Part shown: positions 16,874 through 24,533 of the stretch, one piece after another | Layout: the number at the start of each line of letters is the position of its first letter | How positions within the stretch are numbered: position 1 is the stretch's first letter | Virus record (IMG/VR): IMGVR_UViG_3300042894_006439 | Location: 1-56,556 of that record | Reading direction: 5' to 3' (one strand) | DNA: 56,556 nt | Origin: a virus | The notes under the pieces: model-generated | What the model saw: the letters and a program-made list of their open reading frames with translations, nothing else | Told to the model about the DNA's origin: nothing | Databases searched by the model: none | Translations under genes and position numbers: made by a program

Positions 16874-17941
16874 ATGGCAAAAGATTATTATAGCGTACTA
16901 GGTGTTGATAAAACAGCATCAGAAGATGAGATTAAGAAGTCTTATCGCAAAATGGCAATGAAGTGGCATCCTGATCGAAATCCGGATAACCCAGAAGCAG
17001 AAGTAAAGTTTAAAGAAGCGGCAGAAGCTTATGATGTACTTTCAGATCAAGGTAAAAAATCTAATTATGATAGATTCGGATCTGCAGATGGTGGTGGTAA
17101 TCCATTTGGTGGTAATCCATTCGGTGGTGGGAGAGGTCACGGTTTTAACATGGATGATATTTTCAGTCAATTTGGAGATATATTCGGTGGCGGTCAAAGA
17201 CATCATCAACAACAACAAAGACAAGCAAAAGGCTCTGATTTGAGAATCAAAGTTTCTTTAACTATTGAAGAAATAATCAATGGTGTCACAAAGAAATTAA
17301 AATATAAAAGACATGAACCTTGTAATCCTTGTAGTGGGAAAGGTGGTTCCGATTTAAGAAGTTGTATTCCTTGTAATGGTTCTGGACAAAGAACTGTAGT
17401 ACAAAATACACCATTTGGACAAATTAGAAATGTATCTATGTGTCCTGATTGTAATGGAAGTGGATCTCAAATAGCAAATAAATGTAATGTTTGTCACGGA
17501 CAGGGAACAACTGTAAGAGAACAAGCGGTTGATGTTGAAATACCTAAAGGTGTTGGAAATGGAATGCAAATGAGTATGGCTGGATTTGGTAATCATACAA
17601 TCAATGGAGTTCCTGGTGATTTATATATTGTCTTTGATGAAATTAGAGAACCGTATTTTAGAAGAGAAGGTGGTAATATTATAGTTGATTCAGAGATTTC
17701 AGTTATTGATGCAATAATTGGTGCCAATATATCGGTTAAATCACCACACGGTGATATAATGGTTGCTATTGAACCAGGTACAGAACACGGTAAAATTATA
17801 AGAATAAATGGTAAAGGAATTCCAGATGCTCATGAAGGTATGGGTAGTTTAGTAATAAATATTAAAATTAGAATACCAAAGTCAATAAACCTTGAACAAA
17901 AGGCAATGTTGGAAAAACTAAAAAATGCTGGTAATTTTTAA
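16874..17941 (+). CDS. dnaJ: Type I J-domain co-chaperone DnaJ
   Basis: 355 residues with the complete type I architecture. The J domain (1-70) contains [12 protein letters not shown] with the HPD motif that stimulates DnaK. A Gly/Phe-rich region (72-115: [19 protein letters not shown]) follows, then a four-repeat zinc region with [24 protein letters not shown] and CNVCHGQG (about 150-215). Two C-terminal beta-sandwich domains bind substrate. A glutamine/histidine run (HHQQQQRQ) lies after the G/F region. All eight zinc cysteines are present, so it should hold unfolded clients and pass them to the phage DnaK. The next gene starts within its stop (TAATG). Confidence 0.96.
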   Translation: MAKDYYSVLGVDKTASEDEIKKSYRKMAMKWHPDRNPDNPEAEVKFKEAAEAYDVLSDQGKKSNYDRFGSADGGGNPFGGNPFGGGRGHGFNMDDIFSQFGDIFGGGQRHHQQQQRQAKGSDLRIKVSLTIEEIINGVTKKLKYKRHEPCNPCSGKGGSDLRSCIPCNGSGQRTVVQNTPFGQIRNVSMCPDCNGSGSQIANKCNVCHGQGTTVREQAVDVEIPKGVGNGMQMSMAGFGNHTINGVPGDLYIVFDEIREPYFRREGGNIIVDSEISVIDAIIGANISVKSPHGDIMVAIEPGTEHGKIIRINGKGIPDAHEGMGSLVINIKIRIPKSINLEQKAMLEKLKNAGNF

Positions 17942-18123
17942 TGTTAATGAATAATGCTTATTCTTTTGGTTCACCACCAAGTAATCCTAAGGATGGTGAC
18001 ATGTATTTTGACTCAAATACAGGTAATAATAATATGTACTCAAAAGGTAAATGGTTTGAGTTAAAAGTAAATTTATCAAAAAATTTAGAAAGAAAAGAAA
18101 AAATAAAAGCCATATTAAAATAA
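17941..18123 (+). CDS. Small tail- or fibre-like structural peptide
   Basis: 60 residues. The motif FGSPPSNPKDGDMYFDSNTG followed by MYSKGKWFEL matches a short beta module often found in phage tail and fibre proteins (P-x-x-P-x-x-G-D-x-Y-x-D...G-x-W). It is translationally coupled to dnaJ (TAATG) and its 3' end lies inside the terminator hairpin. An alternative ATG lies at 17947. It may be a minor virion part or a remnant of a longer fibre gene. Confidence 0.65.
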   Translation: MLMNNAYSFGSPPSNPKDGDMYFDSNTGNNNMYSKGKWFELKVNLSKNLERKEKIKAILK

Positions 18124-18137
18124 TATGGCTTTTTTTG
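18107..18137 (+). terminator. Terminator after the grpE-dnaJ unit
   Basis: AAGCCATATTA-AAA-TAATATGGCTT followed by T's. The stop codon at 18121-18123 is within the stem. Confidence 0.85.
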
Positions 18138-18158
18138 TTTACGTACAGGTATTACATG

Positions 18159-18326
18159 TTAGAACTCTAAATTTCTATGTTTTGGTTTTCTATTATAGTC
18201 TTTTTGAGACTTGTGTACTTTATGAGTTGCTACCCAGCCAGCATTAGCTTCGATCTCCATTTCTCTTGAAGCTTTCTTTCTAGATTTGATGATTTGTTCT
18301 TTTGTTATTTTTCCGATTGAGTTCAT
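18159..18326 (-). CDS. Small conserved-looking basic protein
   Basis: 55 residues from the ATG at 18326 (MNSIGKITKEQIIKSRKKAS). An upstream ATG at 18380 is rejected because it precedes a TATCTTTG box. The C-terminal part, GWVATHKVHKSQKDYNRKPK, is highly basic and aromatic. I believe similar short sequences occur in other Bacteroidota genomes and phages, but cannot name a function. Charge and size suggest RNA or ribosome binding. Confidence 0.7.
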   Translation of the reverse strand: MNSIGKITKEQIIKSRKKASREMEIEANAGWVATHKVHKSQKDYNRKPKHRNLEF

Positions 18327-18349
18327 AGTTTCTATCTTTTTTAGTGATA

Positions 18350-18357
18350 CAAAGATA
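18350..18357 (-). promoter_or_regulatory. Bacteroidota-type -7 box (TATCTTTG)
   Basis: TATCTTTG on the minus strand, 23 bases before the ATG at 18326. It lies 9 bases from the divergent late box at 18367-18377, so early and late promoters are back to back. Confidence 0.5.
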
Positions 18358-18366
18358 ATATAAAAA

Positions 18367-18377
18367 TTTAATATATA
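18367..18377 (+). promoter_or_regulatory. Late-type promoter box TTTAATATATA
   Basis: Exact copy of the recurrent box, here 20 bases before the ATG at 18398, leaving a short A/T-rich leader. Confidence 0.5.
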
Positions 18378-18397
18378 CAATAAATATTAAAATTTTT

Positions 18398-19177
18398 ATG
18401 GCAGATTATATTCCTTATCAAGGTGGTTTAACAATAGATGAATTTATAGATTTGGTACAAACTGAAATAAGTGTTTCTTGTGCTTTACCAAAAACTTTAC
18501 CTGACGCAAATCTACGTCAAATAATTGAAACAAGAGCTCTTCCTTATTTTTATAGATGGAACCAATATGCTGTACAAAAAATGTATTTTCTTCTTAGAAA
18601 AGAAGCTTTTACTTCTGAAGAATTTACAAAATATAGTTACGTAACTGTTCCTTGTGAAATACAATCTGTTGTTTATTTATATGAAGTAAGAGGAACATCA
18701 CTTTTTCAATTAGGTATCAATACACCAAACTTATCTGTAAACTTAGGGGTTACTAATCAACCTTACTTATCTTCTTATGTTACAACAATTGGAGAGTTAG
18801 GGGTTTATAAAACAATGTTAGATAATATGTCTGATATGTTAAACCAATTAAATAAATATACACTTAGATACTCATTTAATCAATTAAATCATAGATTACA
18901 TATTTTAACAAAAGTTGAATATGATGTAATTATTGAAGCTTATGCTAATATTCCACAAGAAAACTTATTTAAAGATGATTTATTCTATAAATACTGTGTT
19001 GGTTGGGCAAAAGTTCAATTAGGAAATATGTTAGGAATGTATGACTTTTCTTTACCGGGTGGTGTTAAGATAAATCATGCTAACTTAATTACACAAGGTC
19101 AGGCAGAATATAAAGAGGTAGAAGAAGAAATCAAGGCACAAAGTAATAGTTCTTGGTTCTACATGGTTAAACGATAG
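18398..19177 (+). CDS. Putative neck/connector virion protein
   Basis: 259 residues, beginning MADYIPYQGGLTIDEFIDLV. Tyr- and Leu-rich helices (LPYFYRWNQYAVQKMYFLLR) and a beta region are followed by a C-terminal segment, KYCVGWAKVQLGNMLGMYDF then SLPGGVKINHANLITQGQAE, which recalls structural proteins of T4-like phages that sit at the portal-tail junction. The assignment is from general appearance and late expression, not a specific motif. It lies 6 bases before a leader-bearing gene and is read from its own late-type promoter. Confidence 0.6.
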   Translation: MADYIPYQGGLTIDEFIDLVQTEISVSCALPKTLPDANLRQIIETRALPYFYRWNQYAVQKMYFLLRKEAFTSEEFTKYSYVTVPCEIQSVVYLYEVRGTSLFQLGINTPNLSVNLGVTNQPYLSSYVTTIGELGVYKTMLDNMSDMLNQLNKYTLRYSFNQLNHRLHILTKVEYDVIIEAYANIPQENLFKDDLFYKYCVGWAKVQLGNMLGMYDFSLPGGVKINHANLITQGQAEYKEVEEEIKAQSNSSWFYMVKR

Positions 19178-19183
19178 TAAGAT

Positions 19184-19567
19184 ATGAAACATTTAAAAAG
19201 AATTTTTGAAAGTACAGAAGAATTAGACACCGATTATATCGAGATGTGTTTTGTTGATTTTATTGACAAAGGATGTGAAATTGAGGTTAATACTGATGAA
19301 GGTGGAAAGTATATTTCTTTAATGCCTAATTTACCTGGTGTTTCTTATTCAAATGGTGAGTGGGTTAGAAAAACTAAAAGAAAGACTCTTGATGATGTTT
19401 TAAAATCAAGCAAGGAACTTTATGATTTCTATGATGAGATAAATACTTGTATAAAAAAAGTAAAGATAAAATATCCAGATATAGAAGTTGAATTTAATAT
19501 AGAGAAAGAAGGATATGAGAACAATGATCCATTTGATGCTTATATACAATTAGATTTTTTGTTATAA
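19184..19567 (+). CDS. Leader-bearing late protein, paralogue of the gene at 13077
   Basis: 127 residues, beginning MKHLKRIFESTEELDTDYIE. The leader ends F-E-S, with predicted cleavage after the glutamate. The following YIEMCFVDFIDKGCEIEV aligns with FLDMVFVNFLDRGIETKI of the protein at 13077. The rest is a strand-helix domain with DVLKSSKELYDFYDEINTCI and an acidic end. The function is unknown. It is co-transcribed with the putative neck protein, which supports a virion-associated role. Confidence 0.75.
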   Translation: MKHLKRIFESTEELDTDYIEMCFVDFIDKGCEIEVNTDEGGKYISLMPNLPGVSYSNGEWVRKTKRKTLDDVLKSSKELYDFYDEINTCIKKVKIKYPDIEVEFNIEKEGYENNDPFDAYIQLDFLL

Positions 19568-19597
19568 AAAATGTATAGATTTCTACTTATAAAAATA

Positions 19598-19626
19598 AAA
19601 AAAACCACTCAGCTGAGTGGCTTTTC
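19598..19626. terminator. Bidirectional terminator
   Basis: CCACTCAGCTGAGTGG (19605-19620) is a perfect palindrome flanked by A's and T's. It serves the plus gene ending at 19567 and the minus gene ending at 19629. Confidence 0.8.
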
Positions 19627-19628
19627 TT

Positions 19629-20648
19629 TTACTTGTTAAATCTATCAAAAGCATTCTGTGATATTTTAACCCATTGAGCTTGACCAATAAAATCTTCTAA
19701 AGTTCTACTATTTGAATAAGACATTGCAGATCTTAAATAATCAGTAAAGTTTTCTCTCCATCCAGATAAAGTGTATTCTACTTTATTGTATTTAGAAATA
19801 CCTTCACCAGTTTTAAGTTCTTTCCTATTCCAAGACTTCTGAACTTCTTTTGTTGACATTCCTCTATAATACTTCCAAACATCAATACCTTCACTAAAGT
19901 TAGTGATAGCTTGTTCTTCTGTTATTAAGTGAAAGACACCAGTAGAATCTTTTAAGAAGTTATCAGAACAACTTTCTAAACATTTGTTGAATATCCCACC
20001 TAACATACAAGCATCTGCACCAAGTGCTAATGCCTTAATTATATCAGAGAAACTTCTAAACCCACCATCTGCTAGGATTTTAGTAGGATTATCAAACTCT
20101 TTGGATATTTCATAACACTCATTTACTAATGATGCCATTGGAAAATGTATTGAAACATTTGCGGATGTAGTACAGGCAGAACCTCCACCAATACCAACTC
20201 TAATCCAATCAACACCAATCTCACAATACTTTCTATAAGTATCAGGGTTAGCAATGTTACCAACCATTAGTTCAATGTTATTACCATATTTCTCTTTTAT
20301 TCTTTTAGAGATTTCCCACAACTTAAACATATGGCCGTTAGCTACGTCAATTAGTACTTTTTTAGGTAGCTCTTTATCAGACTCAAATAACTCAATTATT
20401 TCATCAAGTCCGTAAGAATAGAAGTAATTATCATTCTTTAAACTATCAAATTTAACATTTCTCGGTAAACAAACGTTTACATTGTTTAATTCAAATTCGG
20501 ATATGTTATTTTCATCAATAACCATATCCATTGGTGCGGTAAAGATAGGAAGTTTTCCATTTTGTAATGGATTTATCTCACTACGAGAAGCAATAGTACT
20601 CAGAGTATCTGGTATTATTGTGATGTCATTCCAATCAATTTTTTTCAT
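19629..20648 (-). CDS. GMP reductase / IMP dehydrogenase family enzyme
   Basis: 339 residues, the length of GMP reductase (about 345) and without the CBS domains of IMPDH. GMP reductase converts GMP to IMP with NADPH; IMPDH runs IMP to XMP with NAD. Seen are the N-terminal IPDTLSTIASRSEI, PIFTAPMDMV, VGNIANPDTYRKYCEIGVDW (about 129-148), the active-site loop VGIGGGSACTTS with C159 and T160, and ILADGGFRSFSDIIKALALG followed by DACMLGG (phosphate binding). A mobile-flap equivalent (YRGMSTKEVQKSW) is present. The Cys-Thr pair favours GMP reductase. It would adjust guanine pools in a phage that also carries ribonucleotide reductase. Confidence 0.85.
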   Translation of the reverse strand: MKKIDWNDITIIPDTLSTIASRSEINPLQNGKLPIFTAPMDMVIDENNISEFELNNVNVCLPRNVKFDSLKNDNYFYSYGLDEIIELFESDKELPKKVLIDVANGHMFKLWEISKRIKEKYGNNIELMVGNIANPDTYRKYCEIGVDWIRVGIGGGSACTTSANVSIHFPMASLVNECYEISKEFDNPTKILADGGFRSFSDIIKALALGADACMLGGIFNKCLESCSDNFLKDSTGVFHLITEEQAITNFSEGIDVWKYYRGMSTKEVQKSWNRKELKTGEGISKYNKVEYTLSGWRENFTDYLRSAMSYSNSRTLEDFIGQAQWVKISQNAFDRFNK

Positions 20649-20954
20649 TTAGTAAAAGGTATATTTTTCTTCTTTAACACAGTAGATTGAGATAGGATAA
20701 AGTCTCACATCACCTTGGGTTTCATCAACTAAAAATCTCATTGAACCATCAATGATTTCATTAGTGATCTTAACTGTTGCATTGTTAAGTCCTTTAAAAA
20801 TTGTGTGATTGATTTCATCACTCTCGTCAATTGTTAGGAAGTTTTTCTTACCTAAGATTTTCCCTTTAAATCCTTCTTCAAAGTAAGATTTCTCGATAAG
20901 TGTTTGGATTGTAGTAGAGTCAGAAAATTCTACTTTAATTTCGTGTTTTACCAT
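20649..20954 (-). CDS. Hypothetical protein upstream of the GMP reductase-like gene
   Basis: 101 residues, beta-rich, beginning MVKHEIKVEFSDSTTIQTLI, with KNFLTIDESDEINHTIFKGL and a C-terminus DVRLYPISIYCVKEEKYTFY. No signal peptide or known motif is present. Its stop abuts the start of the next gene, so the two are co-transcribed. A role in purine metabolism is possible from position only. Confidence 0.65.
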   Translation of the reverse strand: MVKHEIKVEFSDSTTIQTLIEKSYFEEGFKGKILGKKNFLTIDESDEINHTIFKGLNNATVKITNEIIDGSMRFLVDETQGDVRLYPISIYCVKEEKYTFY

Positions 20955-21037
20955 TTTTTTGGTTTTTAATTAGACAATAAATTATTTACTTATGTTTTAT
21001 ATTTTTTAAGTAAAAAGTTTGAAACATAAAGTGAATT

Positions 21038-21049
21038 TTTAATATATAA
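21038..21049 (+). promoter_or_regulatory. Late-type promoter box upstream of the nrdB leader
   Basis: TTTAATATATAA lies 7 bases before the first stem of the structured leader. A start 6-7 bases downstream would put the 5' end of the RNA exactly at the stem, supporting both the promoter and the RNA element. Confidence 0.5.
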
Positions 21050-21055
21050 TTTATA

Positions 21056-21138
21056 ACCGGGGGTCATTGAACCCAATCTTAGGACCGGTATAGTTTAGGC
21101 TATAAAAGAAAACACCAAATTCGCTCCTTGGTGTTTTC
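21056..21138 (+). ncRNA. Structured 5' leader RNA of nrdB (candidate riboregulator)
   Basis: Between the promoter and the nrdB ATG lie several nested stems. ACCGG (21056-21060) pairs with CCGGT (21085-21089) around an inner GGGT/ACCC hairpin (21061-21074). ATAG/CTAT (21090-21103) forms a second hairpin. An 11-base-pair hairpin GAAAACACCAA/TTGGTGTTTTC (21108-21138) with a 9-base loop follows. The last could act as a terminator or anti-terminator, although its T-run is short. The region is GC-richer than its surroundings. I do not recognise a known riboswitch class. Control of nucleotide reduction by a leader RNA would be logical but is inferred. Confidence 0.6.
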
Positions 21139-21200
21139 ACTTTATAAACAACTTAATGAAAAAATAGTATATAAAACAAACAAATAAAAATAACATAAAC

Positions 21201-22163
21201 ATGGAAAAAGAACACATATTGACCGAAAATCCTAGTAGATTCGTAATCTTCCCTCTGAAATATCACGATATTTGGGAAATGTATAAAACCGAGGAACATT
21301 CATTTTGGACCAGCGAAGAGATTGACTTATCTCAAGACACTACAGACTGGGAAGAGAAATTAAATGATAATGAGAGACATTACATTAAAAATGTATTAGC
21401 TTTCTTTGCGGCATCCGATGGTATCGTAAATGAAAACTTAGCAGAAAACTTCTTAAAAGAAGTACAATACCCAGAAGCTAAATCATTTTATGGTTTTCAA
21501 ATCGCAATGGAGAATGTTCACTCTGAAACTTACTCTTTATTGATTGATACTTATATCAAAGATAATGATGAGAAAGATCGTTTGTTTAATGCAATTGATA
21601 CAGTTCCTTCAGTTCAAAAGAAAGCTCAATGGGCTTTAAAATGGATTGATTCTGAATCATTTGCAGAAAGATTGATAGCATTTGCAGCAGTTGAAGGTAT
21701 ATTCTTCTCTGGTTCATTCTGTGCAATTTTCTGGTTAAAGAAAAGAGGTTTAATGCCAGGATTATCTTTCTCTAATGAGTTGATTTCAAGAGACGAAGCT
21801 TTACATTGTCAATTTGCTTGTTTATTACATAATAAGTATATTCAAAACAAAGTAACAGAAGAAAGAATCAAAGAAATTATCTGTGATGCGGTTGAAATTG
21901 AAAAAGAATTTATTTCTGAATCTTTGCCAGTATCTTTAATTGGAATGAATGAAAAGCTTATGTCACAATATATCGAGTTCGTTGCTGACTTCTGGTTGGT
22001 TGAATTAGGTTGTTCTAAAGTTTACAACTCTGAAAATCCTTTTGACTTTATGGAAATGTTATCTTTACAAGGTAAAGTAAACTTCTTTGAGAAAAGAAAT
22101 GGTGATTATCAAAAAGTTTCTGATAAAGTAATTGACTTTGATAATCTTAATGAAGATTTCTAA
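21201..22163 (+). CDS. nrdB: Class Ia ribonucleotide reductase small subunit NrdB
   Basis: 320 residues, full length. R2 carries the di-iron tyrosyl radical that drives reduction of ribonucleotides to deoxyribonucleotides by the partner R1 (NrdA), which is not in this window. Ligands and radical site are visible: D73 in [11 protein letters not shown]104 and H107 in [11 protein letters not shown], the radical Tyr Y111, a later Glu in [11 protein letters not shown] (about 165), and the Glu/His pair in [10 protein letters not shown] (about 200). The sequence is closest in feel to eukaryote-like and Bacteroidota R2s ([13 protein letters not shown]). The C-terminal tail ([11 protein letters not shown]) is the peptide that docks to R1. 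A long structured leader precedes it and a UUCG-loop terminator follows. Confidence 0.96.
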   Translation: MEKEHILTENPSRFVIFPLKYHDIWEMYKTEEHSFWTSEEIDLSQDTTDWEEKLNDNERHYIKNVLAFFAASDGIVNENLAENFLKEVQYPEAKSFYGFQIAMENVHSETYSLLIDTYIKDNDEKDRLFNAIDTVPSVQKKAQWALKWIDSESFAERLIAFAAVEGIFFSGSFCAIFWLKKRGLMPGLSFSNELISRDEALHCQFACLLHNKYIQNKVTEERIKEIICDAVEIEKEFISESLPVSLIGMNEKLMSQYIEFVADFWLVELGCSKVYNSENPFDFMEMLSLQGKVNFFEKRNGDYQKVSDKVIDFDNLNEDF

Positions 22164-22164
22164 A

Positions 22165-22192
22165 AACAACCCACTTTCGAGTGGGTTTTTTG
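22165..22192 (+). terminator. nrdB terminator
   Basis: AACCCACT-TTCG-AGTGGGTT followed by T's, with the very stable UUCG tetraloop. Confidence 0.9.
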
Positions 22193-22201
22193 TTTGATAA
22201 T

Positions 22202-22212
22202 TTTAATATATA
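22202..22212 (+). promoter_or_regulatory. Late-type promoter box TTTAATATATA
   Basis: Exact copy of the recurrent box, 5 bases before the ATG at 22218 and 10 bases after the nrdB terminator. It opens the run of leader-bearing genes 22218-24464. Confidence 0.55.
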
Positions 22213-22217
22213 ACTTT

Positions 22218-22553
22218 ATGAAAATATTAAAATTTAATGAGTTTGAAGAAGTAAACGAAGCACTTCCTAGACAACAATCAGTAGATCAGCTAAAAAAAGT
22301 TATGAAAATGTCTGCAAGTACTGACATTGGTAACAGAATTTCTGATATGAATAAACAAGGTGCTAATATAGATTATATTAAAAATCCTATTGATAAAGGT
22401 ATTGAATCATACGAAGATTATGAAAAACATAATAAGAAATTTGTTTCTTCTTGGAATTTAAAAGGTTTAATCGGTCCTTTTGCACCAGAACCTAAACCAA
22501 AAGTTGATTTTGATTTAGATTATGAAAAGAAACAAGGTAAAGTAAAAAAATAA
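22218..22553 (+). CDS. Leader-bearing late protein
   Basis: 111 residues from the ATG at 22218 (MKILKFNEFEEVNEALPRQQ). The upstream ATG at 22194 lies before the promoter box and is rejected. The leader has two candidate cut sites, after FNE and after VNE (VNE-A). The body is helical and basic (SVDQLKKVMKMSASTDIGNR), with a Lys-rich tail (KPKVDFDLDYEKKQGKVKK) that could bind DNA. The function is unknown. Its stop overlaps the next start (TAATG), so it is coupled to the 2H phosphoesterase gene. Confidence 0.75.
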   Translation: MKILKFNEFEEVNEALPRQQSVDQLKKVMKMSASTDIGNRISDMNKQGANIDYIKNPIDKGIESYEDYEKHNKKFVSSWNLKGLIGPFAPEPKPKVDFDLDYEKKQGKVKK

Positions 22554-23164
22554 TGAAAATTAAAAAGTATATACAATTCGTTAAAGAATCAACCGGTTAT
22601 GATTATGGTTGTGTTATGGTTGAAGTTCCGGTATCAAATTGGAATGAGATTTGTTCGGTTATTGATAAGGATGATATTTATGAAGAAGAAAATGATACAT
22701 CTTATGGTATTCAAGAAAATCCACATTTAACTTTATTATATGGATTAAAATCTGATGTAAGTAAAGAAAAGGTAGAAGATATATTAGAAAATATTATGGA
22801 TGAGTGGCGTAATTTTGGTATGGAAGATTTTGATTATAATGATGTTTCTGATAGAATTGCAATAGAAGATGCTAGTGATAAAGGGATTGAGATTGAAATA
22901 GAAAATATAGGAGTATTTGAAAATGAAAAATTTGATGTTGTTAAGTTTAATATTAAAAAAACTGAACTACTACAAAAACTATTTGATGGTCTTTCAGAAT
23001 TACCAAATGAAAATACATTTCCTGATTATAAACCACATATGACAATTGCTTTTGTGAAAAAAGGATTAGGTGAAAAATATAAGAAAAAATATAGTCATAA
23101 AGTATCATCTAATGAAATTTGTTACTCAATGGCAAATGGTGAAAAAGTATACTTTGAGATATAG
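22553..23164 (+). CDS. 2H phosphoesterase-like protein with virion-type leader
   Basis: 203 residues. It begins with the shared leader MKIKKYIQFVKESTGYDYG (predicted cut FVKE-S). The two HxT motifs of the 2H phosphoesterase fold follow: NPHLTLLYGL (H58, T60) and YKPHMTIAFV (H162, T164), about 104 residues apart. 2H enzymes cut cyclic or 2'-5' phosphodiester bonds. They include LigT, AKAP7-type 2'-5' phosphodiesterases and the phage anti-CBASS protein Acb1 that destroys cyclic nucleotide alarms. Which substrate applies here is not known. The leader would place the enzyme inside the capsid and so in the cell at injection, before any phage gene is expressed. Confidence 0.8.
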   Translation: MKIKKYIQFVKESTGYDYGCVMVEVPVSNWNEICSVIDKDDIYEEENDTSYGIQENPHLTLLYGLKSDVSKEKVEDILENIMDEWRNFGMEDFDYNDVSDRIAIEDASDKGIEIEIENIGVFENEKFDVVKFNIKKTELLQKLFDGLSELPNENTFPDYKPHMTIAFVKKGLGEKYKKKYSHKVSSNEICYSMANGEKVYFEI

Positions 23165-23166
23165 TT

Positions 23167-23952
23167 ATGAAGATACTAAAGTTTGAACAGATAAACGAAA
23201 ATAAAATGTGGTATAAAACAATACCAGAAATGTTAAACTTTCTTAAAAGTAAGTCTAACCTACCTTGGTTGTGGTTGGACACCGAAACTACCGGCTTATT
23301 AGGTCCTAAAAAAGAGCAACTAACACAAGTATCTGCACTGGCAACTAAATATAATTTTAGTTCTAATACATTTGATGAGATTAGTTCTTTTGATGATAAA
23401 ATCAAACTAACTTCTGAATTAAAGACAAGGTATAATCAACCAGATGGTGGTAATAGAAGAATTCTAAGTTTTAATCATTATGGATCAGGTGGTTATAAAT
23501 ATAAAGAGGAAAGACAAATCGTTGATGAGTTCTTTCATTGGGTCTCAAAATTTTCACCTTGTTTATTGATAGCACAGAATGCCGGATTTGATATGCAAAT
23601 GTTATCTGGTAGATTTGGTCATAAAATAACAAATGAAGTCTTAGATACTAAAATGTTGATTCAATTATATTTCTTACCACTTATTCAAAAGTTAGCAGAA
23701 ACTGATTTAACTTATCAAAAAATGGTAGATGGTATTGGAACTTCTACGAGAGATAATGGTTTAATCTCATCTTCAATGAGTAAAGTTGGACCAGCACTTG
23801 GAATCAATATGTCTGGTTATCATGATGCATTAACGGATTGTCGTATTACGATAGAAATGTATAAAAGAATAGTTGATTTATTAAATCAGTATAATAATAT
23901 AGATATATCAAAGTATCAAACCGAAAGGATAAAAAGTATTAGAACAAAGTAA
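23167..23952 (+). CDS. DEDDh 3'-5' exonuclease with virion-type leader
   Basis: 261 residues. The leader MKILKFEQINENKMWYK (cut predicted at INE-N) is followed by a DnaQ/RNase T-like domain. Exo I is WLWLDTETTGLLG (D38, E40), Exo II is LIAQNAGFDMQML (about 135-147) and Exo III is YHDALTDCRITIEMYKR (about 218-234). The His four residues before the last Asp marks the DEDDh subtype. All four acidic residues and the His are present, so it should be an active exonuclease on DNA or RNA. No polymerase domain is attached. It lies 2 bases after the 2H gene and overlaps the next start, so three leader proteins are made together. Confidence 0.85.
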   Translation: MKILKFEQINENKMWYKTIPEMLNFLKSKSNLPWLWLDTETTGLLGPKKEQLTQVSALATKYNFSSNTFDEISSFDDKIKLTSELKTRYNQPDGGNRRILSFNHYGSGGYKYKEERQIVDEFFHWVSKFSPCLLIAQNAGFDMQMLSGRFGHKITNEVLDTKMLIQLYFLPLIQKLAETDLTYQKMVDGIGTSTRDNGLISSSMSKVGPALGINMSGYHDALTDCRITIEMYKRIVDLLNQYNNIDISKYQTERIKSIRTK

Positions 23953-24464
23953 TGAAATTAAGAAAGTATAACGAAGCATTTGAAGAAGGTCATTTATATG
24001 ATAAAGAAGGTAATGATGTTGGTAAATTTCAAAAGGCATGGCATGAGGAAGTAGAAAGAAAACTTAAACAGCATATGTTATATTTGAAAACTATCTTTCC
24101 TGAGGTTTTAGAAGATACTAAAGATTTATTAGATGATTACTTTGTAGAAGCACTTGATCGTGATGCAAAAACATCTATATCTAAAGTAAATAAAGCAGAT
24201 CATGTTGGATTCTATGGTAGATATAGAATTGTGGGTAACTATGCTAAATCAGATAAAACTTTATCTGGTTATGCAGCAACTTTTAATGGACTTAGTAATG
24301 ACTTTCTTGATATAGAAACTGGTCTTAAACACTTACAAGCAAAATTCAAAGATGAAAGTATCTTTGGTGAAGAATTTCCAATTACTACACTTACACACAC
24401 TTTAAATGTTACTCATAATGATAGAGGTATCAGTTATGAGTTCATATTAGATATGAAGTTTTAA
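23952..24464 (+). CDS. Leader-bearing late protein
   Basis: 170 residues, beginning MKLRKYNEAFEEGHLYDKEG, with candidate cuts at YNE-A and FEE-G. The body has a long helix (AWHEEVERKLKQHMLYLKTI), a second helix (LEDTKDLLDDYFVEALDRDA), then a beta region (GFYGRYRIVGNYAKSDKTLS; YEFILDMKF at the end). No catalytic motif is recognised. The start overlaps the exonuclease stop (TAATG). The shared GFYGR/PFYGR turn and overall size hint at a distant relation to the protein at 24534, but this is weak. Confidence 0.7.
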   Translation: MKLRKYNEAFEEGHLYDKEGNDVGKFQKAWHEEVERKLKQHMLYLKTIFPEVLEDTKDLLDDYFVEALDRDAKTSISKVNKADHVGFYGRYRIVGNYAKSDKTLSGYAATFNGLSNDFLDIETGLKHLQAKFKDESIFGEEFPITTLTHTLNVTHNDRGISYEFILDMKF

Positions 24465-24500
24465 AATAATCCAAAAATTGTATAAAAATTAGTTTTAAAA

Positions 24501-24512
24501 CTTAATATATAA
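24501..24512 (+). promoter_or_regulatory. Late-type promoter box CTTAATATATAA
   Basis: Recurrent box with one change (C for T), 21 bases before the ATG at 24534. Confidence 0.45.
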
Positions 24513-24533
24513 ATTATAAAAAAAAACATAAAA

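Noticed and set aside
21056-21138. tRNA or known riboswitch in the nrdB leader
   Set aside because: No cloverleaf or CCA end, and I cannot fit purine, preQ1, THF or cobalamin consensus. I keep it only as an unclassified structured leader.
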